From Mycolicibacterium helvum (GTDB taxonomy: Bacteria; Actinomycetota; Actinomycetes; Mycobacteriales; Mycobacteriaceae), in NCBI RefSeq assembly GCF_010731895.1, contig NZ_AP022596.1, positions 4,650,001 through 4,714,000 on the forward strand: a stretch of DNA of 64,000 nucleotides. The letters are read 5' to 3'. A program made the position numbers and the translations under genes. This document shows positions 54,581-63,804 of this stretch, piece after piece (within the stretch, counting starts at the first letter, position 1; every line of letters begins with the position of its first letter). A model generated the notes under the pieces. The model was not told where the DNA came from, ran no database searches, and saw only the letters and a program-made list of their open reading frames with translations.

Positions 54581-56404
54581 ATGGCTACTTGCACCTCATT
54601 AGCAACACGAGTCACAGGCGTCGTCTCGATCTTGGTGGTGGTCGCGGCCTCGGCGACGCTGTCGGCGTGCACGCCGCGCCCCGACGGGCCGGGCCCTGCC
54701 GCCGAGAAGTTCTTCGGCGACCTCACCAAGGGTGACACCGCCGCGGCGGCACAGCTGTCGGACCGGCCGGCCGACGCCCAGGCCGCCCTCAACGAGGCGT
54801 GGGCGGGGTTGCAGGCCACCCACCTCGACGCCCAGATCCTCGGCTCGCGCTATACCGAGGACACCGGCAGCGTGAACTACCGCTTCACCTGGCAGCTGCC
54901 CAAGAAGCGGACCTGGACCTACGATGGCGTTCTGCAGATGATCCGCGACGAGGGCACCTGGCGGGTGCGCTGGACCCCTGCCGGATTGCACCCCAAACTC
55001 GGTGAGCACCAGCGCTTTTCGTTGCGGGCCGACGCCCCGCGGCGGGCCTCGGTCAACGAGCTCGGCGGCACCGACGTGCTGGCCCCTGGCAACCTGTACC
55101 GCTACCAGCTCGACGCAGCCAAGGCCGGCAGTCAGCTGATGTCGACCTCGCGGGTCGTCGCCGACCAGCTCCGACAGTTCGACAACACCCTGGACCCGCA
55201 GCGGCTGGCCGAGCAGGCCAGCTCGTCGAGCAAGCCGCTGGACCTGGTCACGCTACGCCCAGCCGATCACGACAAGGTCGGCCAGGCGCTGGACGGTCTG
55301 CCGGGCGTCGTCGTCACCCCGCAGGCCGACCTGCTGCCCACCGACGATCGCTTCGCGCCGGCCGTCATGGGCGAGGTGAAGAAGGCGGTGATCGACCAGC
55401 TCGACGGCCAGGCCGGCTGGCGAGTGGTCAGCGTGAACCAGAACGGCTCCGACGTCGACGTGTTGCAGGAAGTGGCGCCAACGCCCGCGCCGTCGATCTC
55501 GATCACGCTGGACCGTTCGGTGCAGAATGCCGCCCAGCACGCCGTCGACACCCAAGGCCGCAAGGCCATGCTGGTCGTCATCAAGCCGTCGACTGGCGAG
55601 ATCCTTGCGGTGGCGCAGAACGCGGCCGCCGATGCCGACGGGCCGGCGGCCACCACGGGCCTCTATCCGCCCGGGTCGACCTTCAAGATCATCACCGCGG
55701 GGGCGGCCATCGATCGCGATATGGCCACTCCCAACACCCTGCTGGGCTGCCCGGGTGAGATCGACATCGGCCACCGGACGATTCCGAACTACAACAAGTT
55801 CGACCTCGGCACGGTGCCGATGTCCAAGGCGTTCGCGAACTCCTGCAACACCACATTCGCCGAGCTGGCCAGCCGGATGCCGCCGACCGCGCTGACGGTG
55901 GCTGCCTCCCAATACGGCATCGGCCCGGACTACACGATTGACGGGCTGACCACGGTGACCGGCACGGTGCCGCCGACGGTGAATCTGGCCGAGCGCACCG
56001 AGGACGGCTTCGGGCAGGGCAAGGTTCTGGTCACCCCGTTCGGGATGGCGCTGGCCGCCGCGACCGTCGCCGCCGGCAAGACCCCCACCCCGCACCTGAT
56101 CGTGGGCAGCCAGACCGCCGAAGCTGGTGATCATCCGCCGATCACGCCGGCCATGCTCGACGGTCTGCGGCCGATGATGCGGATGGTGGTCACCAACGGC
56201 ACCGCCAAGGACATCAACGACTCCGGTGACGTGCGCGGTAAGACCGGTGAGGCCGAGTTCGCGGGCGGCTCGCACGCCTGGTTCGCGGGCTACCGCGGGG
56301 ATCTGGCGTTCGCGGCGCTGATCGTGGGCGGCGGCAGTTCGGAGTACGCGGTGCGGATGGTCAAGATGATGTTCAGCGAGCTACCCGCCGACTATCTGGC
56401 CTGA
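54581..56404 (+). CDS. Penicillin-binding lipoprotein (Rv2864c-like)
   Basis: A 607-residue class B-like transpeptidase anchored as a lipoprotein: lipobox LSAC with C30. An NTF2-like N-terminal domain (about 35-145) and a dimerisation-type domain precede the transpeptidase domain, whose active-site motifs are S366-TF-K369, S421-C-N423 and K554-T-G556. It cross-links peptidoglycan and may bind beta-lactams. ATG 54581 is chosen because the 29 upstream residues of the longer frame are not signal-like. Rv2864c lies at the equivalent position. Confidence 0.94.
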   Translation: MATCTSLATRVTGVVSILVVVAASATLSACTPRPDGPGPAAEKFFGDLTKGDTAAAAQLSDRPADAQAALNEAWAGLQATHLDAQILGSRYTEDTGSVNYRFTWQLPKKRTWTYDGVLQMIRDEGTWRVRWTPAGLHPKLGEHQRFSLRADAPRRASVNELGGTDVLAPGNLYRYQLDAAKAGSQLMSTSRVVADQLRQFDNTLDPQRLAEQASSSSKPLDLVTLRPADHDKVGQALDGLPGVVVTPQADLLPTDDRFAPAVMGEVKKAVIDQLDGQAGWRVVSVNQNGSDVDVLQEVAPTPAPSISITLDRSVQNAAQHAVDTQGRKAMLVVIKPSTGEILAVAQNAAADADGPAATTGLYPPGSTFKIITAGAAIDRDMATPNTLLGCPGEIDIGHRTIPNYNKFDLGTVPMSKAFANSCNTTFAELASRMPPTALTVAASQYGIGPDYTIDGLTTVTGTVPPTVNLAERTEDGFGQGKVLVTPFGMALAAATVAAGKTPTPHLIVGSQTAEAGDHPPITPAMLDGLRPMMRMVVTNGTAKDINDSGDVRGKTGEAEFAGGSHAWFAGYRGDLAFAALIVGGGSSEYAVRMVKMMFSELPADYLA

Positions 56405-56586
56405 CAGGCGTTGGCCGCGGGGGAGTGCCCTGGCGGGAGCGACGGGCCCGCAACCTGCGGTTACAGCGCTGAGGCGCGCGCCGGTTCCGCGCCAAGCGGT
56501 GAAACATAATTCTTTGCTGTTTGGTTGCGAGACCGACGTTGTACCTTGGCGAGGGCGATACGAATCGGCACACCGGGGGGGTTGCT

Positions 56587-57267
56587 GTGGTTACTGGCGT
56601 TCAGTCAATTGTGCGGGGCAAGACTAGACAGTGGGTGGGCGCGGGCGCACTGACTCTGGGCCTGGGGGCTGCTGGCCTCGCTTGCGGTTCAGGAGTGGCG
56701 AACGCCGACACTGCTGGTCTTGCATCGCATCACACAATCCCGGCGAGTCATTCACCGGTCCAACCGGTCACACCTACCGCGCCACGACCGAAGCCATCTG
56801 CTGCCCTCATAGCAGCGAGCACCGTGACCGGGGTTGTCAATCACAAGCCAACGCCCGCTGCGACGGTAACCCGCAGTGTCGCAACGTCATCGGCTCCACC
56901 TAAGTCGGCAACGGCGTACGCGAGCGCGGTCCCGAACATCGTCAACGATCTGGCCCCGTTACTGCGGGGCCTCGTTGAGCTGGGCAGCTCGATCCAGCAT
57001 TTCGACTTCGTGCATGCCGTCCAAACTGTCTTCGTCAACACCGTGCACACCGCCATTCAGACCGTCGTCGGCGGCGTCAAGACCGTGATCGGTGGCATCG
57101 CCGCAATCGTCGGGGGCGCCCTGTTCGTCGTGGCACTCCCGGTCGAAATCCCTGTTCAACAGAGGCTAGCCAACAAGGGGACGTCCGAAAGCGACGCCGA
57201 GTGGGCCATCACGGCCTCTGCGGTCGCCTATTGCCCGCACTACATCGTGTCGAGTGACAGGTGGTAG
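56587..57267 (+). CDS. Secreted protein with GH16-type leader and short hydrophobic C-terminal domain
   Basis: A 226-residue exported protein. Starting at GTG 56587 (GGGGGGG at 56574-56580), it reads RQWVGAGALTLGLGAAGLAC, a leader very like that of the GH16 protein at 52916. A Pro/Thr/Ala-rich linker follows to about residue 115, then a helical, hydrophobic part (IVNDLAPLLRGLVELG, then a Val/Ile/Gly-rich stretch resembling a membrane segment). No catalytic domain is visible. It may be a shortened member of a surface protein family whose C-terminal domain was lost or replaced. Confidence 0.65.
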   Translation: MVTGVQSIVRGKTRQWVGAGALTLGLGAAGLACGSGVANADTAGLASHHTIPASHSPVQPVTPTAPRPKPSAALIAASTVTGVVNHKPTPAATVTRSVATSSAPPKSATAYASAVPNIVNDLAPLLRGLVELGSSIQHFDFVHAVQTVFVNTVHTAIQTVVGGVKTVIGGIAAIVGGALFVVALPVEIPVQQRLANKGTSESDAEWAITASAVAYCPHYIVSSDRW

Positions 57268-57367
57268 GACTGCGCCCAAAGGTAAACCAAGCGCTTGTGG
57301 CTCACAGCGCGGCGTCGTGGTGGACGTGGCAGCGTAGATTTCCCTGCATCGAGTTGGGGGCATCCGA

Positions 57368-57568
57368 ATGGGCACACTTCACATCGTCATCCTGATCGGC
57401 GGGGCATTGCTCCTTGTCGGGGTCGCCTACGAGGTGATGTCCCGACTCAACCAGACCGCGATTCGTGAGCACGAACGCCGACGCGAAGAGTGGCGGGCAG
57501 CAGGGTTAGAGGGGCCATCACCTGGCGAGGGTCTACGCGGCGGCGGCGACGGCGGCGGCGGTGGGTGA
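57368..57568 (+). CDS. Small membrane protein with Gly-rich tail
   Basis: A 66-residue protein: one hydrophobic segment (residues 5-24), a charged amphipathic helix (about 30-47, EHERRREEWR), and a Gly/Asp-rich tail. Ribosome site GGGGG precedes ATG 57368. No family recognised. The helix and tail layout suggests a membrane-anchored scaffold or regulator, but this is speculative. Confidence 0.5.
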   Translation: MGTLHIVILIGGALLLVGVAYEVMSRLNQTAIREHERRREEWRAAGLEGPSPGEGLRGGGDGGGGG

Positions 57569-57734
57569 TTCGCCGCCTTCGCTGACTATCTGGCCGGACA
57601 ACGCAGCCGAGGGCTCGTTCGTCATCGGATTGCACCATAAGTGGGCTACGGTCAGTGAACGGAGACATCCAGGTAGCTCATGGTCGGGGGCCATCCGTGA
57701 ATGCTGCCGGGCGTCCAGGAAGGCGCCGGTCGCG

Positions 57735-58607
57735 ATGCCCAGACAGCTGAAACCCCACTTCGAAAACGTCCAGGCGCACTACGACCTGTCCGATGAGTTC
57801 TTCCGCCTGTTCCTCGATCCGACACAGACCTACAGCTGCGCCTACTTCGAGCGCGACGATATGACGCTGGAACAGGCGCAGATCGCCAAGATCGACCTGG
57901 CATTGGGCAAGCTGGGCCTGCAGCCGGGCATGACGCTGCTCGATGTCGGTTGCGGCTGGGGCTCGACGTTGAACCGTGCACTGGAGCGGTACGACGTCAA
58001 CGTGATCGGACTGACCCTCAGCGAGAACCAGCAGGCCCATGTCGAGCGGTTGTTCGCCGCGTCGGAGAGTCCGCGCTCCAAGCGCGTGGAACTGCGTGGC
58101 TGGGAGCAGTTCGACGAGCCGGTCGACCGGATCGTGTCCATTGGAGCCTTCGAGCATTTCGGCTTCGACCGGTACGACGATTTCTTCACGTTCGCCTATC
58201 AGGCGATGCCCGACGACGGCATCATGCTGCTGCACACCATCCTCGGTCTTCATCCCGATGATGTTCTGGCGCTGGGTATTCCGCTGACGTTCGACATGGC
58301 CCGGTTCTGCAAGTTCATGATCACCGAGATCTTCCCTGGCGGCCGGCTGCCGTCGGTGCGGATGGTCCAGGCGCATGCTGTCAAGCCCGGTTTCACTGTG
58401 ACCCGGTTCCATTCGCTGCAGTCCCATTACCCCACGACGCTCGACCACTGGTCGGCGGCGCTGGAGGCGCACAAGGACGAGGCCATCGCCATCCAGTCCG
58501 AAGAGGTCTACGACCGCTATATGAAGTATCTGGTTGGCTGTCCGCCCTTGTTCCGCAGTGGCTTGATCGACGTTGGTCAGTTCACGTTGGCGAAGAATCT
58601 GGCCTAG
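57735..58607 (+). CDS. Mycolic-acid SAM methyltransferase (CmaA/MmaA/PcaA family)
   Basis: A 290-residue class I methyltransferase. HFENVQAHYDLSDEFFRLFL and YSCAYFERDDMTLEQAQ are the family N-terminus; motif I is LLDVGCGWGS; RIVSIGAFEHFGFDRY carries a catalytic-site Glu. Known members place cyclopropane, methoxy or keto groups on mycolic acids of the outer membrane. The order of motifs and EIFPGGRLPS are closest to MmaA/PcaA-type enzymes in my memory, but which product it makes cannot be told. Start at ATG 57735 gives a normal length; the open frame extends to 57561 without family resemblance. Confidence 0.9.
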   Translation: MPRQLKPHFENVQAHYDLSDEFFRLFLDPTQTYSCAYFERDDMTLEQAQIAKIDLALGKLGLQPGMTLLDVGCGWGSTLNRALERYDVNVIGLTLSENQQAHVERLFAASESPRSKRVELRGWEQFDEPVDRIVSIGAFEHFGFDRYDDFFTFAYQAMPDDGIMLLHTILGLHPDDVLALGIPLTFDMARFCKFMITEIFPGGRLPSVRMVQAHAVKPGFTVTRFHSLQSHYPTTLDHWSAALEAHKDEAIAIQSEEVYDRYMKYLVGCPPLFRSGLIDVGQFTLAKNLA

Positions 58608-58661
58608 GAAGCCCAATTCTTATGTAGCACAGGCATTCCCGTGCGTGTGTTTAGATGATGC

Positions 58662-59576
58662 GTGACCAACCGGATCCAGAGTTTGTTGGGCGTCACCTAT
58701 CCCGTCGTCCAGGCGCCGATGACCTACATCGCAAGAGCGTCGCTGGCCGCAGCGGTGTCCGAGGCCGGTGGCCTCGGCGTCATCGAAACCCTCACGCCCG
58801 AGGGCCGTGCCGACCTGCTTGCGGTGCGTTCCCTCACCGACCGGCCGGTCGGCGCCAATCTGATGATCCAGGGGTGGAAGCGGGATCCGTCCATCATCGA
58901 CGTGCTGGTCGAGGCGAACGTGCGGCACGTGTTCACCTCCGCGGGCGATCCCGGTCTGTTCACCGCGCGGCTGCATGATGCGGGCATGACGGTGGTGCAC
59001 GTCGTGGGATCGCTGGGCGGTGCCCGTAAGGCGGTCGACGCGGGCGTGGATGCCTTGGTGGTCGAGGGCGTCGAGGGCGGTGGCTTCAAATCGGCACTCG
59101 GGGCGTCCACCATGGTGCTGCTGCCGCTGATCGCCGAGCAGGTCGACCTTCCCCTGATCGCCGCCGGTGGTATCTGTGACGCCCGGTCGGCCGCCGCGGC
59201 GGTGGTGCTGGGTGCCGAGGGCGTGCAGATGGGCACCCGCATGCTCGCCAGCAGGGAGGCGGCCGTGCACACCAACTTCAAGGACGCGATCGTGGCGGCC
59301 GACGATGCCGGGACGATCCTGCTGAATCTTCCCGGCAATCCCCCGATGCGGGTGCTCCATGTCGGCTTGGCCCGCCGGGTGGCGGCCGAGGGTGCCGCCG
59401 CACCGTTGATCAGTGGCGTCACGCAGCTCTACTTCGAAGGCGATATGGAAGCGAGTGTGGCCAACACCGGCCAGGTCTCGTCACGCATCGTCGAGGTTTT
59501 GCCGGTCGCCGCCATCGTCCGCAGCACGTGGGTCGATGCGCAGAGCGCGTTGACCGCCGCCGTGGCCCGATTCTGA
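58662..59576 (+). CDS. Nitronate monooxygenase-like FMN protein
   Basis: A 304-residue TIM-barrel flavoprotein of the NMO/2-nitropropane dioxygenase family. YPVVQAPMTYIARASLAAAV opens the fold, GGLGVIE binds FMN phosphate, and the GGICDARSAAAAVVLGAEGVQMGTR region completes the site. Such enzymes oxidise alkyl nitronates and may detoxify them; some relatives are enoyl reductases (FabK). GTG 58662, 54 bases after the methyltransferase gene. Confidence 0.88.
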   Translation: MTNRIQSLLGVTYPVVQAPMTYIARASLAAAVSEAGGLGVIETLTPEGRADLLAVRSLTDRPVGANLMIQGWKRDPSIIDVLVEANVRHVFTSAGDPGLFTARLHDAGMTVVHVVGSLGGARKAVDAGVDALVVEGVEGGGFKSALGASTMVLLPLIAEQVDLPLIAAGGICDARSAAAAVVLGAEGVQMGTRMLASREAAVHTNFKDAIVAADDAGTILLNLPGNPPMRVLHVGLARRVAAEGAAAPLISGVTQLYFEGDMEASVANTGQVSSRIVEVLPVAAIVRSTWVDAQSALTAAVARF

Positions 59577-59577
59577 G

Positions 59578-59967
59578 TCAGCCGGCGACGACGTCGGCGC
59601 CCTGGACCTTCACCGCGACGGAAGCCAGTGGCGTCACCGCTGGCCCGCGGAGCACCGCGCCGTCGAGACCGAATTGGCTGCCGTGGCACGGGCAGTTCAG
59701 CGTGCCGTCGGTCACCGAAGGGAGTTTGCAGCCGGCGTGGGTGCACCGGGCGACGAATCCCTCGAACACCCCGGCCGTGGGCTGGGTGATCACGGTGTCG
59801 CCGATGACCTTGCCCGATCCCACCGGAATGTCGGCGGTGGGGGCCAGCACCTGGCCCGGTGCGGTCGCGGTCGGCGGTGTGGTGAGCTCGCCGGTGTTGG
59901 CGTTGCAAGCGGCAATCGGCGCGACGGCGGCCCCGATCAGGACGGTCCGGCGCGGCAAGTCGAACAT
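59578..59967 (-). CDS. Rieske-type [2Fe-2S] lipoprotein with Tat-like signal
   Basis: A 129-residue protein. The leader PRRTVLIGAAVAPIAAC has twin arginines at 6-7 and a lipobox with C21, so it is probably folded, then exported and lipid-anchored. The Rieske cluster ligands are in ARCTHAGC and CPCHGSQF. Isolated Rieske domains of this form occur in actinobacteria with unknown partners. It converges on the NMO gene with one base between the stops, and diverges from the DUF1707 gene. An electron-transfer role is probable; partner unknown. Confidence 0.88.
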   Translation of the reverse strand: MFDLPRRTVLIGAAVAPIAACNANTGELTTPPTATAPGQVLAPTADIPVGSGKVIGDTVITQPTAGVFEGFVARCTHAGCKLPSVTDGTLNCPCHGSQFGLDGAVLRGPAVTPLASVAVKVQGADVVAG

Positions 59968-60037
59968 CGGTCCAGATTATCTCCAGGGCCGCCGAGATGG
60001 ATGCCTGGCCAGGGCGAACAGGTACCGTGGAATCGCT

Positions 60038-60613
60038 ATGACCGGACTCGACCACACGCCCGCGCTGCGGGTCTCCGATGCCGACCGCAACGGGACCCTG
60101 CGGCGGCTGCACAACGCCGTCGCGCTGGGATTGATCGATATCGGCGAATTCGAGGAGCGCTCGGCGCAGGTGTCGGCGGCCCGGATGCACGCCGACCTCG
60201 AGGTGCTGGTCGACGACCTGCCTGGACCGGGCGCCATCGTCACCTCCGCGGCCGATCGGGTCGAACTGCGCGGCTGGATGGGATCGCTCAAACGGCACGG
60301 GGAGTGGACCGTGCCAACCCGGCTGGCGCTGGTGCGCCGGATGGGCTCGGTCGCCCTCGACCTCACCAACGCCCGCTTTGCCGGACCGGTCGTGGTCATC
60401 GAACTCGACATGGTTCGCGGCTCGGTGGACCTGCGGCTGCCCCCCGGGGCCAGCGCGTCCATCGACGACATCACCGTCTACGCAGGCAGCGCCCGCGATC
60501 GCCGCAAGGACGCACCGGCCGAGGGCACCCCGCACGTCGTGCTCACCGGACGCGTGGTCATGGGTTCGGTCACCGTCCGCGGTCCCAAGCGTCCGCTGCT
60601 GCGTCGCCATTAA
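60038..60613 (+). CDS. DUF1707 domain protein with LiaF-like C-terminus
   Basis: A 191-residue protein. The N-terminal ~50 residues (LRVSDADRNGTLRRLHNAV and GEFEERSAQVSAARMHADLE) are the DUF1707 domain common in actinobacteria, and the rest is a LiaF-type beta domain (ELDMVRGSVDLRLPPGAS). No membrane segment is seen. Such proteins are thought to affect envelope stress response, but evidence is thin. ATG 60038. The longer open frame beginning at 59528 overlaps the Rieske gene and is a shadow. Confidence 0.8.
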   Translation: MTGLDHTPALRVSDADRNGTLRRLHNAVALGLIDIGEFEERSAQVSAARMHADLEVLVDDLPGPGAIVTSAADRVELRGWMGSLKRHGEWTVPTRLALVRRMGSVALDLTNARFAGPVVVIELDMVRGSVDLRLPPGASASIDDITVYAGSARDRRKDAPAEGTPHVVLTGRVVMGSVTVRGPKRPLLRRH

Positions 60614-60622
60614 GCTGGCGAG

Positions 60623-61483
60623 ATGCCCGTACGCACTGCACTCCGCCCCGGAGCGGTCTCACCGACCCTGCCGGTCCCCAAGGCGATCGAGCGTCCCGAA
60701 TACGTCGGCAAGTCGACCGTCGACGAAGGCACCGAGCCGTGGGTCCAGACGCCCGAGGTCATCGAGAACATGCGCATCGCCGGGCGCATCGCGGCCGGCG
60801 CGCTGGCCGAGGCAGGTAAAGCGGTCGCGCCTGGGGTGACCACCGACGAGCTCGACCGGATCGCCCACGACTACATGGTCGATCACGGCGCCTACCCGTC
60901 GACACTGCATTACAAGGGTTTTCCGAAGTCGTGCTGCACATCGCTCAACGAGATCATCTGCCACGGCATCCCGGACTCGACCGTGGTGGAGGACGGCGAC
61001 ATCGTCAACATCGATGTGACCGCGTTCATCCATGGCGTCCACGGTGACACCAATGCCACGTTCTTGGCCGGTGATGTCAGCGAGGAACACCGGCTGCTCG
61101 TCGAGCGTACTCGCGAGGCGACGATGCGGGCCATCAAGGCCGTCAAGCCGGGCCGGGCCCTGTCGGTGGTCGGGCGGGTCATCGAGGCGTACGCAAACCG
61201 GTTCGGCTACAACGTGGTTCGCGACTTCACCGGGCACGGCATCGGCACCACCTTCCACAACGGCCTGGTGGTGTTGCACTACGACCAGCCCGAGGTGGAG
61301 ACCGTGCTGGAGCCGGGAATGACGTTCACCATCGAACCGATGATCAACCTCGGCGCGCTGGACTACGAGATCTGGGACGACGGCTGGACGGTGGCCACCA
61401 AGGACCGCAAGTGGACCGCGCAGTTCGAGCACACCCTGGTGGTCACCGAAGACGGCGCGGAAATCCTGACCTTGGCGCCGTAA
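60623..61483 (+). CDS. map: Methionine aminopeptidase, type Ic (MapB)
   Basis: A 286-residue type I methionine aminopeptidase that removes initiator Met, using two metal ions. The N-terminal ~40 residues form the PxxP-bearing linker that marks mycobacterial MapB (Rv2861c, 285 aa). Substrate His lies in HGIPDS, the metal ligands are Asp in NIDVTAF and GDTNATF, His in GHGIGTTFH, and Glu residues in FTIEPM and FEHTLVV. ATG 60623, 9 bases after the DUF1707 gene. Confidence 0.95.
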   Translation: MPVRTALRPGAVSPTLPVPKAIERPEYVGKSTVDEGTEPWVQTPEVIENMRIAGRIAAGALAEAGKAVAPGVTTDELDRIAHDYMVDHGAYPSTLHYKGFPKSCCTSLNEIICHGIPDSTVVEDGDIVNIDVTAFIHGVHGDTNATFLAGDVSEEHRLLVERTREATMRAIKAVKPGRALSVVGRVIEAYANRFGYNVVRDFTGHGIGTTFHNGLVVLHYDQPEVETVLEPGMTFTIEPMINLGALDYEIWDDGWTVATKDRKWTAQFEHTLVVTEDGAEILTLAP

Positions 61484-61556
61484 TTGTGGCGAGTGTGCGT
61501 TCTTATACGCCCTCCTCGGCGTGTTGCGTACGAAACCGCACGCTCGGCGCGCAAGC

Positions 61557-63059
61557 GTGAGCGGCGCCCTGCTGATCGCCGGCACCACCTCGGACGCCGG
61601 CAAGTCGATGGTTGTCGCCGGGCTATGTCGACTATTGGCGCGCAAGGGGATTCGCGTTGCGCCGTTCAAAGCGCAGAACATGAGCAACAACTCGGTGGTC
61701 ACCGTCGATGGCGGCGAGATCGGCCGGGCCCAGGGCATGCAGGCGCGCGCGGCAGGCCTGCAGCCCAGCGTCCGGTTCAACCCGGTGCTGCTCAAACCGG
61801 GCAGTGACCGCACGTCGCAGTTGGTGGTCAGGGGCCACCCGGTCGGCACCGTCGGTGCTGCCGACTACATCCGGCACCGCGACCAGCTGGCCGGAGTGGT
61901 CGCCGACGAATTAGCCTCGTTGCGAGCCGAATTCGACGTCGTGGTGTGCGAGGGTGCCGGATCACCCGCCGAGATCAATCTGCGGGCAACTGATCTGGCT
62001 AACATGGGCTTGGCGCGCGCGGCCAACCTGCCGGTGGTGATTGTCGGCGATATCGATCGCGGTGGCCTGCTGGCCCACCTGTTCGGCACCGTCGCGGTGT
62101 TGTCGCCGGAGGACCAGGCGCTGATCGCCGGCTTCATCGTCAACAAGTTCCGCGGCGATCCCGCCCTGCTCGCACCCGGCCTCGACCAGCTTGCCGAGCT
62201 CACCGGCCGGCCCACCTACGGGATCGTGCCCTATAGCGACGAGCTGTGGCTGGACACCGAGGATTCGGTGTCGGTGGTGGCCGGCCATCTGGTCGGAGTG
62301 CCGGCGCCGCCGCGCGGTGAACACTGGCTGAGGGTCGCGGCGATCCGGTTACCGCGGATCTCCAACTCCACCGATATCGAGGCGCTGGCCTGTGAACCCG
62401 GGGTCCAGGTCCACTGGGCCGCCGAGCCCGCCGAGGTGGCCGACGCCGACATCGTCGTGATCCCCGGCAGTAAGGCCACCGTCGCCGACCTGGGCTGGCT
62501 GCGGGAGCGCGGGCTGGCCGACGCGATCGCCTCGCACGCCGAGGCGGGGCGCCCCGTGCTCGGCATCTGCGGCGGCTTCCAGATGCTGTGCCGGCGCATC
62601 GGCGACACCGTCGAGACCCAGGCAGGTGATATCGACGGGTTGGGACTGTTCGACGCCGATATCGACTTCGCACCCGACAAAGTGCTGCGGCGCTGGCCGA
62701 GTCCATTAAGCGGCTACGAAATCCACCACGGCCGGGTGACGCGGTGCGTTGAGGACGGCTGGTTCGAGGCCGACGGCACCGCGCAGGGCTACGTTCGCGG
62801 CGCGGTGTTCGGCACCCACTGGCACGGACTGCTGGACAACGACGAATTCCGTCGCGAGTGGCTCACCACCGCCGCCGCCGCCGCGGGCCGCAGCGGATTC
62901 CGGGTTGCCACCGACACCCACGTGGCCGCCCGCCGGGACGCGCAACTCGACGTCATGGCCGATTTGCTGGCCGCCCACCTCGACATCGGCGCATTGTTGT
63001 CGCTCCTGGACGACGGCGCGCCAGTGCGCCCCACGGTGCGTACACAACTAAATCGGTAG
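61557..63059 (+). CDS. cobQ: Cobyric acid synthase
   Basis: CobQ (CbiP) amidates four carboxylates of adenosylcobyrinic acid diamide with glutamine and ATP in late cobalamin synthesis. The N-terminal domain has [15 protein letters not shown] and [12 protein letters not shown]; the class I glutaminase domain has the nucleophile cysteine in GICGGFQML, with the partner histidine in GTHWHG. 500 residues from GTG 61557, where the M. tuberculosis protein also begins; GTG 61521 is an alternative. No cobalamin riboswitch is visible in the 73-base gap before it. Confidence 0.94.
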   Translation: MSGALLIAGTTSDAGKSMVVAGLCRLLARKGIRVAPFKAQNMSNNSVVTVDGGEIGRAQGMQARAAGLQPSVRFNPVLLKPGSDRTSQLVVRGHPVGTVGAADYIRHRDQLAGVVADELASLRAEFDVVVCEGAGSPAEINLRATDLANMGLARAANLPVVIVGDIDRGGLLAHLFGTVAVLSPEDQALIAGFIVNKFRGDPALLAPGLDQLAELTGRPTYGIVPYSDELWLDTEDSVSVVAGHLVGVPAPPRGEHWLRVAAIRLPRISNSTDIEALACEPGVQVHWAAEPAEVADADIVVIPGSKATVADLGWLRERGLADAIASHAEAGRPVLGICGGFQMLCRRIGDTVETQAGDIDGLGLFDADIDFAPDKVLRRWPSPLSGYEIHHGRVTRCVEDGWFEADGTAQGYVRGAVFGTHWHGLLDNDEFRREWLTTAAAAAGRSGFRVATDTHVAARRDAQLDVMADLLAAHLDIGALLSLLDDGAPVRPTVRTQLNR

Positions 63060-63068
63060 CCTGAAGTC

Positions 63069-63740
63069 ATGACAGGTCGGACGGTGCTGGTCGCCGCGAC
63101 GAGTGCAGCCGCGGTGCTGGTCGCCGGCTGTGGATCGACGGTCACCGGCGCCGCGACGTGGCCGGGTGCCACCCTGGAGAAAGCCGCGCTGGGCCCGGCG
63201 GATTTCCCGCCGGGAGTGCAGTACGACCGCATCGTCGAGCAGGCTGGTCAGCCGGACAACGCCGGCAGTCCGCCGTCGATGCTGTCTCGTCCCGAGGGCT
63301 GCGCCAACGCCATGACCAACGTCATCGCCGAATCGGCCGAGCGCGGCCCGGGTGCCGCTGCGAAGTACGCAGCCACCTACAACGGCGCCCGCATCGTGAT
63401 GACCGTGCTGTCGTCGCCGCTGGATCTTGCGAAGCTGGAGGCGGTGGCCGGCCGTTGTGCGAAATTCGAAGCGTACTTCGATCAGCAGAGCAGGGGCATT
63501 CCCATCACCACTACCGAGCTACCCCCTTTGGGGGATGAGGTGCTGGCGTATCAGCAAACAATGCAGCTGATGGGTTCGCCCAGTAGTGTTTACATGGCAT
63601 TCCAGAATGTGGGTAGGTACGGAATGTTCGGAATCGCTTTCCCCACGCCCGATCCCAGCGTCGACGCTAAAGCGACACTGCCGCAGACGTTCCTGGACGT
63701 TTTTGCCAAGCAGGCCGCCAAGATTCGCCGTGCCATCTGA
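63069..63740 (+). CDS. Mycobacterial lipoprotein, DUF5642-like
   Basis: A 223-residue exported lipoprotein: lipobox VLVAGC at about residues 16-21. The mature sequence has two conserved-looking cysteines (GCANAM and RCAKFE) that may form a disulfide, and resembles the sensor-like DUF5642 lipoproteins of mycobacteria. Function unknown. ATG 63069, 9 bases after cobQ, so it could be co-transcribed. Confidence 0.75.
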   Translation: MTGRTVLVAATSAAAVLVAGCGSTVTGAATWPGATLEKAALGPADFPPGVQYDRIVEQAGQPDNAGSPPSMLSRPEGCANAMTNVIAESAERGPGAAAKYAATYNGARIVMTVLSSPLDLAKLEAVAGRCAKFEAYFDQQSRGIPITTTELPPLGDEVLAYQQTMQLMGSPSSVYMAFQNVGRYGMFGIAFPTPDPSVDAKATLPQTFLDVFAKQAAKIRRAI

Positions 63741-63804
63741 GTAGGAGTTGAGAGACCCTGCGAAAACTGCCCGCCGTAAGCCACTTTCACAGTAACGTGG
63801 CGAA

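Noticed and set aside
56587..57267. PE or PPE family protein
   Set aside because: No Pro-Glu or Pro-Pro-Glu N-terminal domain and no YxxxD/E-type secretion context; the leader is an ordinary export signal.
61484..61556. Cobalamin riboswitch before cobQ
   Set aside because: The gap is only 73 bases, and no B12-box-like sequence or extended structure is visible.
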